Of a stretch of DNA of 64,000 bases, positions 1 to 10,329 are shown piece after piece. This DNA is from Lyophyllum atratum. Its lineage: Eukaryota > Basidiomycota > Agaricomycetes > Agaricales > Lyophyllaceae. The notes beneath the pieces are model-generated. The model saw only the letters and a list, made by a program, of their open reading frames with translations. It searched no databases and was not told the DNA's origin. The position numbers were made by a program, and so were the translations under genes. The stretch lies in the NCBI GenBank assembly GCA_014905825.1, contig JACGCN010000011.1, positions 186,001-250,000 of the forward strand, read 5' to 3'. Numbering within the stretch: position 1 is the first letter of the stretch; the number at the start of each line of letters is the position of its first letter.

Positions 1-1163
1 CGTTTCGTGGCCGTTCTCGCTTTCATGGCCAGTCTCGATCTGTAGGTCCGAGAATTCCGTAGTAAGATCTGTAACGTACGAGGACGCCCAGGATCCAGAG
101 CAGTAGGATTGCTGGCTGCTCGATGCCTCGCCTGTTTGTCTGCCCGAGATACTCGGAGATGCGGCTGGGGTGATGGGATTTGGAGGATCTTGAAATCCCG
201 AGCCATCGGTGCGGAAGGAGGAGCTGGGATCTCCTATTTTTAGGTGAAGGGCCCATTTGTCGGCGTCTCGCGATATGGTCCTGGGCATGGCGGGGCATGC
301 TGCGCCACACGATCGCGACAGATCTCCAGGCCGAGAATAAAGGATGAATCCACGGGACTTGTACTTTGTTACATAGTCCTGATTCCTTCCCACTCCTTCG
401 ACGTCAGCCGCCGGCTCAGCCTCAGGGTCGTATGCTTCTAGAGTGTCCTTCCCCCGATATTGGAGGATACCTTTGCGTTTGAACGTCAGCTTCGGGTATA
501 GGACAACAATAGACTCGGGGGTAAGGTAGTTCATGACAAGCGTGGAGTGAAATTTCGTGATTGGGGAAAGAAATGACGGCTGTGACGACTCAATCACGTC
601 AATGAAGGTGTTGTTTGTCGAGCAAAGTTTATAAACGCGGTAGATGTGGGAGTCAGTCGATCCATAGCGGTTTTTTGCCTTCCGTAAATTACGATCGGAG
701 GCTGGGGCAGAGGCAAGATCCGTTAGCCAGTCGCAATCTATGTCCGCGGGAACAGAGATTGTATGGGGTGGGGTATGAAGCTTTTAGATCCATCGGAAAC
801 GATGCGATACGCTTCGTGGGCCATCAGCCAGTGGACGACAGCGTACCCCGTGCCAAATGGCGCATAGATGTCGAAGTCATACGGCTTCCAGTGGTTCTCG
901 CGCAGAACGAAATGGAGCGCAGTCGACCCCGAGATCGCCGCACGGGTTTTTAGGAGAAGAGTGCGGAAGCCACTGACGTTGCACTTGGATATCCGCGAAG
1001 TCAGCAGTGCATCGAATGATTGACAGAGGTGGGCCGGGCGCTTGTCCATCAGCATTCTGTGAGTCTGTGAGAGGGCCATGACGTCCAGTATGGGAACGTG
1101 GCCTGCTATCGTATCGAATAACAGGATAAGGACATTGAGAGGCAGCGAGGAGGTCAAAGACAT
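1..1163 (-). CDS. Uncharacterised protein of a basidiomycete-expanded family, C-terminus cut by window edge
   Basis: No function can be assigned. The first exon starts at the Met at 1163 (an in-frame Met lies at 1226). It opens with an F-box-like N-terminus (SSLPLNVLILLFDTIAG) and continues into GSTALHF and DFDIYAP, a pattern seen in large families of agaricomycete proteins. The frame then changes by one base around 740-790, through a short intron or a frameshift I cannot decide between. The new frame reads DIDCDWLTDLA, FHSTLVMNYLTPES and RKGILQYRGKDTLEAYDPE and stays open to base 1. The FHSTLVMNY block is the conserved core of the family and shows the downstream frame is real. The last visible part is Ser/Gly-rich and looks disordered. 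Confidence 0.6.
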
Positions 1164-1425
1164 CTTCTCCCAATATTTGCCACTAGAGAGCTGGGTCCCC
1201 GGCTTTTCTGGTTTGTGGAAGAGCAAGTTATTGAGCAGATGGTGTTGTGGGCGTCTGTGTTCGACAGTGCTCGTGGTGCTTTATGCCATTGTTCCTGGAT
1301 GATGGCAGGAGTGATGCCACCTCGCGATGCCGGCCGGCCCGGCTGTAAACGGTCACCTGACGTGACACCAACAAGTCGCGTCGTGGTGTTGATGGTTGAA
1401 ATTTCCAACTTGGACCACAACCACC

Positions 1426-4400
1426 ATGACCTCGAGCGCATCGCCAGCCACGACGGACTCGAATGGATTCAGTCAAATTGGACGATATGGCACGATATCC
1501 TTGATGAAGCGGACGGATTCTAGCACTGCTATTACTGCCTTCGGCATTGACGCCGACCAACTCACTTTTGGTAGAGATCCTACCTGCGGAGTACGACTAT
1601 ATTACCCCGATGTCAGTCTGGTTCACTGTAAGATCGTATTTGAGGAGCGTAAAGTGGGTATTCCTGGTAAATGTTCCCGCTATCTGTACGCTAATAATCT
1701 CATTACTCAAGGCATTTCTTGTGGTCTTGGGATCCAATGGTCTCTTTGTCGACGGATGCAAGGTTTATCCAAACGGTTCACCGTCATCAAGCTCTACACC
1801 GACTATGATCCCCCTCACCAACAATTCGGAATTCGAGATACATGGTAAACGGTTTAGGTTCACATACCCACCCAAAGAACTTCGTGCCGCTCTATATGCA
1901 AGCCCCGCTCGTATGTAACCTCAATACCGCCCAAGACCTTGGTTTAATGTCTGTTGTCATAAAGGTCCCGCAAATCGCGCTCTCCGTCTATCGATGATTC
2001 ATAGCACCCAAGTGTTCTCTCCACGTCCGTCGCCAGATCCCCGCGAAAATCTACGCATCCTCAAGAGCCCACTCAAGAACACCTTCAAGTCCCCCTACAA
2101 AAAGGGACTCGCGACCCCACGGCGAACGAATCTTTTTTCCACTTCCAAGTACGCCTATAATTCCCCTGTTAAGCCCGAGCCCACCGCGCAGCCTTCCATC
2201 GAAGAGGACGACCAGGATGAAGAGGAAGACATCATCGTTTTGGTGGACGGAAACCACCCCCGCGTCGTCGAAGACGAGAAAGACCTTGTTATCCTCGAGG
2301 ACATCGAAGTTCCCCTACGAGGCTTAAGTCCTACTAGCTCAGAGGTTTATCACCAGCCTCCAGTGTATGCCGCACCGCCCCCTCCCCAAACTCCTGCACG
2401 CAAGCGCTCGCTGTCACGCAACACCTTACATCGCGCAGTCCTAATCCGCAGTGCGCAGCGGGCCGTCTTAAAAGCCGAACGGGACGAGCAAGAGAAGGAG
2501 GAAGAGGAAGAGGAGATGGAGGTTCTTGACGCAGTGGCGAGCGATATTGGAGAGGAGAGCGACGAGGAGGTCGCTGCCGAAGCGGACGTACGAGAGGAAG
2601 AGGGAGAATCTGCCGGGAGTGGCGATGAGAACATGAGTGAAGAAGAAGACATGGTTGAAGACGAGGAAGATATGGAAGAGAGAAAGACCCGGAAATTGAC
2701 CTGGAGGAAGAGCTTGGAACGTCTTTGGCCCTTCCGTAGCTCGAGTCCTCAAGAAGAAGACGAGAACCAGGAGGTGAGTTTGATATCTGACCATGGCTCT
2801 GAGCCAGAGATTGACTTTTCCTCAGGACGATGATAATGTCGCAGAAGACGCCCGTAGCCATACAGAGTCAGAAGACGAAGAACAGGACGAGGAAGAGGAC
2901 ATTCCTGCTCCTCTCCCTCCCCCTCAAACCCCTGCGCGAAGGGCCCTTGGATCCTTCATGACTCCCCAAGTACATCCGCGCTCCAAAGTCCCCGCCTCCA
3001 CTTCCAACCCTACCTTATTCAATCGCCCGCCGTCAGACCAATCAGAGGCATCCAACTCTGCGCAGGGAGCAGTCGGGGCCGGCCGGTATTCCCTCGGAGG
3101 CGGTGAGGCTCGGCGTGTCGTGCGGACCGAGCAGGTGTGGAAGGTGCGGGATATTGTCCTCCCCGAACCTCCAGCAGCGACTTCATCGAGTCATAACCCT
3201 CCTGCTCGTGCCTATGCCGGACCTGGTGTTCCTGGAAGTGGGGCAAGCGGAATGGCGTCGCCAGCCCGTCCAAGTCCAAGGAAAGTGGTCGACGAGGAGG
3301 AGCGCAAGGTATGTTTTCACTGCTGGCGCGTTACTGCAAGCGAGACCCTGATGTAATCCTACTATAGGCTATCCAAGAACGTCGGCGAAGTGCTTTGCGT
3401 GAGGTCGGTCCGTTCTTCCCGGGCGGCGTACCAGGCATGGGCTCGTCGCCTTCGAAAGCATCGTCGTCATCGTCTCTGACGACCCCTTCATCTTCGTCTG
3501 GACCGTCGCCTTTCAAGCCGACATCGCCTATAAAGCCATCTACACAGGTCAAGGCGGAGCCCGGTGAGGATGATGCAGATGCAGTCGATACTCGCAGCTT
3601 GCTGGAGAAGATGAAGGAGACGGTGGAGGGCATGAAGAGGAGGCGGAGCTTGGCGCCTGCCACGCCTGCGCGGGCGGATCCGCCAATCGCCTTTGCACAG
3701 AGCGAGAGGATGAGCGTCGGACTGGGCCCTCGACCGGTGAGCCCGAGCAAGACTGTAACGCCGATGATGACGGACGTTGCCGAGGAAGATGAGGAGGAAG
3801 GCGGGGAGAAGGAGAATGAGGGTGGGGACCTGTTGGAGAAGCCCGTGTTCTCGCTGCTCCGTCCCGGTGTCTTCGAAGGGCGGACGAGGGAGGATATCGT
3901 CGAGGTTGAAAAGGCTAATACTGCGCCTGCTGAGGAGGCCCAAACCATACCCATGGACGTCAACCCCGTCACACAACCTACCGTTCTACTTGACAACGAC
4001 GCACCCGTTACCGAGGTTGAAGTCGACGAAACTCCTTTGACGAAAGACGGACGCGTTAGGAAGCAGAAGTCCGCTTCACCAGTAAGGGAAGGCCCAGGTG
4101 GCGATAGTGTCGATCGCATAGTAAGTCGTCGCCCTTTCGCTTCATCTAGTCCGTGAACTGAACGTCGACCTAGCAGAAGGCAAGACCCAAGCTGAAGACC
4201 CCAGCTCGGCAGACGAAGGCCAAGTCTGAGGAAGATACTACACCGGCAGACGATACCGACGCAGCTCCACCACCGCTACCTGCAGTCCCTAAACCTACTG
4301 TGCGTCGTGGTCGAAAACCCGTAAAGCAAGCGGAAGACGTTGATGACGAACCCCTTGCCCCAACTCCTGCTCCTGCCCCCGTCCCTGCGAAGCGTGGTCG

Positions 4401-5250
4401 TAAAGCGGCGACCGCAGAACCTGAAGAAGCTCCTGCTCCTGCCCCTGCTAGACGCGGACGTAAGCCAACAGTTGAACCGGAGGAAGCATTGACGGAGGCG
4501 AAAGCTGTCCCCACCAAGAAGGGGCGGAAACCCGCAGCCGCCGCTCCTCCCGCTGAGGACGAAGCTGAACAAGAAACAGCTTCTGAAGTTGCAGCTCCTG
4601 TTAAGCGCGGTCGTAAGGCTGTGGCGACCGTGGCGGTTGTCGAGGAAGCAGCGGAGGTGGCCCCGCGCAGGGGGCGTGCACCTCGGGCAGCGCCTACTGC
4701 GATACCTATGCCAAAGACTGCTGCACGGGGCAAGAACGGTGATGAGATTTCTGGCGCGGGTCCCGGGGCTCGACGGGGGACGAAAGCCAAACCAATCGAA
4801 GTTGGAGACGAGGCTGACCCCTTGGACTCGATCGATGCTGAGGAGGCGGTCGCGGCTAAGCCGAAACGGGGGAAGAAGGTTAAGGAGGAGATAGTAGAAG
4901 AGGGCTTGGACGGTGCTATTGCTGCTGTCCCGACGAAACCTAAAGCTAAGCCTACGGCGTTGAAGACGCCTGCTGTGAGGGCTCGTACGACGACGAAGAC
5001 GCCGGCAACGGCTCCACCTGCTGTGCAGCAGGATCTCGACAAAGAGAATACGCCAAGCTCCGATGGCGTAGAGGGCGAGGAACCGGTGAAGGTCCGTGTG
5101 TCCAGGACGACAAGAAAGGCGGCATCGGGGGCCGCTCCTAAGAAGTCAGCGAAGGTCAAGCAAGAGGTGTCGGATGAGGAAGCCAGTGTGGAGCCTGAGG
5201 TTCCGAGGGGGAGAGTTATGAGAGCCACTAGGGCAAGAACGAGAACTTGA
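1426..5250 (+). CDS. Large FHA-domain nuclear protein with acidic linkers and basic GRK (AT-hook-like) repeats
   Basis: Six exons: 1426-1653, 1712-1910, 1965-2773, 2826-3308, 3368-4120 and 4174-5250, all GT-AG and together exactly 1183 codons. The start ATG sits in CCACCATGA. Residues ~40-130 form a forkhead-associated phosphothreonine-binding domain with the expected landmarks FGR, SLVH and SNG; it is assembled only after removal of intron 1. The middle is strongly acidic (Glu/Asp runs, residues ~270-400) with several PQTPAR motifs that could be CDK sites. The last exon repeats RRGRKP, KRGRKA, KKGRKP and RRGRAP, which resemble AT-hooks and suggest DNA binding. The order FHA, acidic/phospho-linker, basic chromatin-binding repeats recalls Ki-67-type chromosome-periphery proteins, but homology beyond the FHA domain is inference. 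A nuclear location is likely. Confidence 0.85.
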
Positions 5251-5689
5251 CAGTCGTGAAGTCTGGGCCTCTGTATATTCCGTATTACTCTTCTGTATTT
5301 TAATTCCAAGATGGTTGGAGTTCATGTATGCATATACTTGGCAGATCCCCCGTTCCTCGTTGTCCCTCTGGTTTGATTTTATTTGTTGCTAGTTATGCAC
5401 TCTAAAATGGCTGCAAACATAGGATTACTCCCTTGAACTTGGACCAGAAGTCGACGTATGGGTCCATTATTGGCAAGGCAGACAGAGACAGACAATAATT
5501 GTAGACGAGGAGAGTTGGAGTCTGGAACCATTTGGCAAATCTGCAGGACTGAATGCATGAGTATTGAGACGCTCGTCAGACTCCTTATGCTCATCAGGGA
5601 ATATTTCTATCACGGCCACCTTTCCAAAGCTGTCATCGGTCACATTCCGAGCATACCGTACACCGATCTCATCTGCACTGAGTATAGGG
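5251..5689. other. FHA 3' flank and downstream end of duplicated block A
   Basis: There is no supported gene here. From about 5460 the sequence is repeated at 12185-12422 with roughly 85-90% identity by eye. On the minus strand both copies hold an open frame starting TISPILSADEIGVRYA and containing SFGKVAVI and FPDEHKESDERL. It lies just past the P450 stop codon. Many differences between copies fall on third positions and there is a 3-bp indel, so the frame may once have been coding. No start or family is recognised. Confidence 0.4.
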
Positions 5690-7907
5690 CTAATAGTACT
5701 CCTCGTTGACAGTCTCTCGAATCAGAGCCTCAGCCTGCCGTGATCTTGGCTTGATAGAGCACTTAAATGGGACAGGAGAGCTGCCAGGAAATCATCAATA
5801 TAAATATACTGAAACAAGTTAATATCCATCTCTCACCGGACGAGGGAACACATATATTCATGGGATGGTTCTATGACGTTTCCTTCTTCATCGATCGCCT
5901 TGGTGATGTCGAAAGTCGAAACGATGGATGCTACTGCAATCCATATTGCTGAGGCGGCCATGTAACGGGCTGGGCAGATTCTAGAAATAACATTCAGAAG
6001 TGAGTCAAAAGAGACGAGGATCTACTTACCGCCTCCCAAATCCGAACGCCGCATGAGTCGGATCCTTCGCCGCCGGATCCAGTTTAGTGCCCTTCATAAA
6101 CCTATCGGGGTGGAAACTGAAAGGATCCGGATACACATCTTCATTGTGGAGCATGGCCCTGCGAAAGTATTTAGGCAGCAGCAGGGGCTCTGCATTGCTG
6201 AATGAACTTACCAAGAATTGGCGATGACGAGAGAGCCCGCAGGCAACCTGAACCCCTTGTACTCATCTTCAACATGGAGGTAATGCGGCACACCTAGAGC
6301 AGATTGTCAGACAATTTGAAGTTGACGAGAGTTAAGAAGTGGACTCGCCAAGTGGAGCGATGTCTCTCCATCGTAAACTTTCCTTTACCAGCGCAGTAAT
6401 GTAAGGTAGAGAAGCTTCGTCATCGAAACTCGGCAGGTGGCCCGGCCTGACGACGTCGTCGACCTCACGCTGCGCCTTCTTCAAGGCTTCAGGGTTGGTG
6501 AGAAAGCCAAGTATGCAGAAAGCGACTACCGATAAGGTCTATAAGAAGCTCTGCATGTAATTCTCAGGGGAAAAAACAGGCTTCCACGCACTGTATCGGT
6601 CCCAGCTAACGTCAAACGGACGCGATGAGCGTTTATTCACGGAAAAATCATAGTGCTTACCTTGGTACATGGTTCCCGCTGTAGATTTGATGATATACTC
6701 TTGTTGTTCAAAGTCGCCTGCTTCGTCCATTTTCCCCAGGCAGTCCGACGTAAATGAAGGAATAAAATTTCCATTGACCTAAACATATTGAAACCGAGGA
6801 ACAGAAAAGAGATGATGATACTCACAATATTGCGCTTAGTAGCCTCGAAGGGGTCGTTGAGGATAGACAACGCATGCTGTCGCCATTCCTTCGCTTTACG
6901 CTTGAAGCCCGCAAAGGGCATCCAATCTGGAACGTACTTGAGAGCAGGCATCGAGTCCACAAGGAAAGCCCCAGGTACGGCAGCTTTAAGAAGGGTGTGT
7001 GTACCTTGTTCCGCAGTCTCCATGTAGGGGTCATTTGTGGGAAGTACTTGAAGACCATATGCCATCGACAGAATTGTGTCACCCGCCATGCTAACAATTA
7101 GAAGAATAGAGCTTAGATTTGTTGAAAAAAAGACGGATAAACGTGAACACTGACTATCTCAAGTGGCCAAGAAGGTCGTCAGGTTCATCAAGAAGTCGGC
7201 GAAGGAGCCCATGAGTTGCTTTCAGTTCGTGAGGGTGGAATCGCAGAGCCGCCGTTGGATGAAACGACTGGTGCATCAGTCGACGATGTTGACGCCTGGA
7301 TGCCATGCTATTAATATAGGAGCGTGGCAACAAAACTGCGAGGTTCGTACCAACTATCGCCTGAGAAATGGTCATATCAATGTCTCTACAAAAATGCATA
7401 CCATGAAGGGCTTACCATAAGGCATAAAAACGAAGTTGAAATCCCATCCCATCAACTCGTTTATCATAGGCATTCTCGCTCTTAATCCGTTGAACGTGAG
7501 ATGGAAAAACAGCCTGAATGGTGTATTGGTTCACCTTCCAGAATAAATCGATGACCTCTTTTCCAAAAGGTCCATGGCCACCTCGGCCGTGTCGATAATA
7601 ATGATTGAAGTACCTAGCACTTCCAGGTGGATAATATCGGAGCCTATACATGGCATGATTGTTCGCATTCAGTACTTACTTGACGTACTGCCGAACACAT
7701 ACCGAGCTCTTTGCACCACTTGTGATAAGTCTCCCATTGAGTGCTCCTTGGCATATCCAGAAGGTTTCCGATAACAGGTAATTTCCTGGGTCCAGGGGGC
7801 AGAGGCAGACTGCTATATATCCGTCGATTCTTGCGCCATAGGAGGTATAAGTAGAGAAGTAACGCGTAACAGAGCACCCAGCAGGCTTCGAGGGTGAACA
7901 ACATCAT
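5690..7907 (-). CDS. Cytochrome P450 monooxygenase with two micro-exons
   Basis: Membrane-anchored P450 of the microsomal fungal type. Exon 1 (7907-7703) encodes an N-terminal transmembrane helix followed by the proline hinge LPLPPGPRKLPVIGNL. Splicing then yields GSDIIHLEVLGTS, a C-helix WRQHRRL, the I-helix oxygen-activation motif AGTDTT, the ExxR motif KESLR, a PERF-like FHPDRF and the heme loop FGFGRRICPAR with its Cys ligand. The residue two after Cys is Ala where Gly is usual. Two exons are tiny: 7351-7360 (10 nt) completes YGDSW-R, and 6592-6605 (14 nt) encodes most of AGTDT. The last exon gives SPVPFKCSIKPR and ends ETVNEEYY at TAG 5692-5690. The substrate cannot be read from sequence. 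All frames close properly, so I call it intact. A broken partial copy lies at 12423-12727. Confidence 0.88.
6592..6605 (-). other. 14-nt micro-exon encoding the P450 oxygen-activation motif
   Basis: Minus-strand bases CTGGGACCGATACA lie between GTTAG and GTGCG. Joined to the preceding G and the following ACC they encode A-G-T-D-T-T, the I-helix (A/G)Gx(D/E)T(T/S) motif. Without this exon the gene would lack its oxygen-activation residues. Confidence 0.85.
7351..7360 (-). other. 10-nt micro-exon of the P450 gene
   Basis: Minus-strand bases GCGATAGTTG are flanked by an intron ending in CTCAG and one starting with GTACG. Inclusion joins TAT-G to G-CGT and gives YGDSWRQHRR, restoring the conserved C-helix W-R pair that contacts the heme propionate. 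Skipping it breaks the frame. Confidence 0.8.
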
Positions 7908-8365
7908 GGTGGTGGAGGTACGAGAAACACCTTGGCAGGAGGTTCTGCTCTATCGGAAGCGGTGGGAGTGCGAGATAACCCAAGCCTTTTGGTCAAGAAG
8001 CTTGCCAGCGCGGAAACCTCGGACAAGCTATCTATGCCCCATTAGATCGCTTGGGTCACTCACATGCAGGCTAAGGAAGAGTCTGCCAAATGTGGACTCT
8101 GAGCCTAAATAGTGTTATGAATAGGGTAGGGTAGCATAACCTCCACGCACAGGCATACGTAACCCCTGTAAGAAGTTCCGGAGTCACTCTCCTCATTCGC
8201 TGGCTATGCCGCCACAGCATTCAGTAGCTGAGGTTCGCTGATGATCAGGTAGCTTGAGAGGGAGAGCTCCCGCTTAAAAGCATTGGTTATCATGCGGCCC
8301 GGTCATAGGTCGACCCAATATGCCGTTTATGGGACGGGTGCCTTCTAAGTGTGCATACGCAGGGT
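7908..8365. other. Intergenic, P450 promoter side
   Basis: There is no coding signal on either strand. The interval separates the P450 start from the 3' end of the minus-strand GT90 pseudogene. Confidence 0.5.
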
Positions 8366-9376
8366 CTAATTGGTAGGGATAACTGAGGATGCCATTGATT
8401 CACGATCGTCGGACCAGAGGCGCGCCCATTTCAAACAGAGTTTGTATACGTACACTGAAGGACGTCAGACAACTAAAGATCGTGCATGCGACGGGGTTAG
8501 CTTACCTTCCATATCAATCGTCCTCCCCATCGTTTTATTCCACTGCTTTCCAGCCGTTGCAATCCTCCGCAGCCATCTGTCACCTTCGACAGACCGCCGT
8601 GCCTGAGCAGGGAGGTGCAGGTGCGTCGAGTTGATCACTTCTAGCGCAGCGAGCGCAGGCCTCGAGAAGTAGGACCGGATGCTGTTGTTGTACATTTCGC
8701 TGTATGACAAGGAGAGCAGAATGAAATGAACCCTGTGTCGCGAAGGTCAGTAAACGAAAGAAAGAATATCGGAGGTGGCATACCAGGGCTGAATCCAGTC
8801 GCTGAAATACTCCTCAATAGACCGTCGTATTGACAGACACGCTGTCACTAGCCAAGGACGCCATGAACATTCCACTGTAGTTCACTGCCATCGTTCCCCC
8901 AGTCAGGATTGAAAGGACTGTCGAGCACCGCTTCGACTCCGACTAATTACGTTTCAGTTGGACAAAAAGAACCAAGTCGCAAGTAATTAGCAGCCGCACC
9001 TGATGAATCCTGCACAGTGAGATTGGGATATGTGCAGTGCTCCCAATGGACGAGAACACGGCCTTCAGCTTTTGCGTTAATCGATAAATCCATATCCGGA
9101 AGCTGGAGAACTCATGGGCAAGCTGAATGTGATGAATGTTGGGACTCTTACTGTGTGCTGGAACTTCGAGAGCATGGCGAGGAAGCCGTTAGCTCGCGCA
9201 CTGACTTCAACGTCCTCGAAGTCGTTGTTACAGTCCGTAGCAGCACGAACACGCAGATTGAGAAGATGTGGCCTCTGTTTTGGGCTACAAGCCGAAAGGA
9301 GTCGCGCCTTTTCACGCGCATGGTAGTCAGGTGGAGAGCGTCGCCGCTACTGGCGTTCTCGTCGTTCGTTAATTAA
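8366..9376 (-). pseudogene. GT90 (CAP10-like) glycosyltransferase pseudogene A, catalytic core deleted
   Basis: Minus-strand pieces match the GT90/CAP10 family of fungal glycosyltransferases, which act in the secretory pathway. N-terminal segments read TVRVPTFITFSLP, then VLQLPDMDLSINAKAEGRVL, then (after an intron) VEAVLDSPFNPDWGNDGSE. The frame then jumps straight to SGMFMASLASDSV and EEYFSDWIQPWVHF, MYNNSIRSYF and ATAGKQWNKTM, ending in YKLCLKWARLWSDDRE with stop TAG at 8368-8366. The part that should lie between PDWGNDG and SGMFMA, holding the sugar-nucleotide binding core, is missing. This is an internal deletion near 8900. The 5' end is eroded and no start codon is visible. The paralogous copy at 12728-14165 retains the core but has lost this C-terminus. 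Confidence 0.75.
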
Positions 9377-9401
9377 AGGTCTGAGCGAGGTGAATGGCAA
9401 C

Positions 9402-9520
9402 CAAGAGGCAGGCAGCGGAGAAGTCCGTGAAATCCACTGGTACAGGACCCCCTCGTGAGAATAAATCAAGCCGAAGCTGGAGGTGGCTGGCCATCACGGC
9501 TTCGCTGATCTGATCAATTC
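9402..9520 (-). repeat. Inverted repeat arm 1
   Basis: About 118 bp whose reverse complement recurs at 10027-10156 at roughly 88-90% identity by eye. Both share GATCAGATCA, GCCGTGATGGCCAGCCACCT and ATTTCACGGACTTCTCCGCT. In minus-strand reading this arm encodes GIDQISEAVMASHLQL and PVPVDFTDFSAA, so it may derive from coding DNA. Confidence 0.8.
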
Positions 9521-10026
9521 CAGAGAACGTCTTCAATCTTGCATCGCGTCCTCCATGATACTGCTCCTTATTTTCTGTCCTACCGCAGCGTTGGTCCGAG
9601 CAACAATACCTATAGTCCTCATACATATAATCCGAGGTCCAAGCAGGTAGACGGTAGTTATGGAAGGAAGGTTGATCAGTGCCAGACATTTGACTGTGAG
9701 CTGCGTGGCTGGAAAACCAAGCTTATCCGTCTCAGGAACCTTTATCCATTCTAAAGCATCGGAAGTCATGTGTAAATAAGAGGAAGTTAAAAAGGAATGC
9801 AACTGCGCAGGTGGGCACTGGACCACACTTGAACTATACATTAAATTTATTATATGACTCCACAGACCACAGACTGGCACCTTGGGTGAAGTAATCCAAG
9901 GACAGTAGAGCTAAATTACTTCTATTCGTAACTGCTGTAGATTTGCTCTTAGTTTAGCGCCAAATAGCTGCTAGTATGCCTCGCTACATCCTCATCCCTC
10001 TGAACGCTTCACTGTCAATGTTATCG
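9521..10026. other. Unassigned spacer between inverted repeat arms
   Basis: No supported gene. A minus-strand open frame (9880-9533) reads through part of it but shows no recognisable domain and no clear splice partners. It could be the eroded 5' part of the GT90 pseudogene or unrelated sequence. Confidence 0.35.
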
Positions 10027-10156
10027 GGAATTGATCAGATCAACGAAGCCGTGATGGCCAGCCACCTGCAGCTGCCGGCTCGAATTATTCTCACGAGGGG
10101 GGTCCTGTACCAGTGGATTTCACGGACTTCTCCGCTGCCTGCCCCTTGATGGCAAC
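10027..10156 (+). repeat. Inverted repeat arm 2
   Basis: Partner of 9402-9520 in the opposite orientation. The arms flank about 500 bp that I cannot assign. It lies just upstream of the F-box gene and may contribute to its promoter. Confidence 0.8.
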
Positions 10157-10329
10157 CGTGTTGGCGACCCGAATGCGACTTGACAAGTTGTCTTGTATTT
10201 GCCATCAACGTCAACGCCTTCGCAACTCTTTACAAGCGTCAATATCCAACTAGTACTCGACATCGACCACGAGTGAGAGGTATAGCCATCTCACTATTTC
10301 TACGCCTCAGAAACTAAAAGCCTGACAGG

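Noticed and set aside
3331..4119. 262-aa minus-strand open frame
   Set aside because: Ser/Thr-rich antisense shadow of FHA exon 5.
4170..5309. 379-aa minus-strand open frame opposite the FHA gene
   Set aside because: It is the antisense shadow of the Ala/Lys/Glu-rich repeat exon and has no domain; the plus-strand exon chain is exact.
7160..7900. Calling the P450 a pseudogene because frames break repeatedly
   Set aside because: All breaks are resolved by canonical GT-AG introns and two micro-exons that restore every P450 motif.
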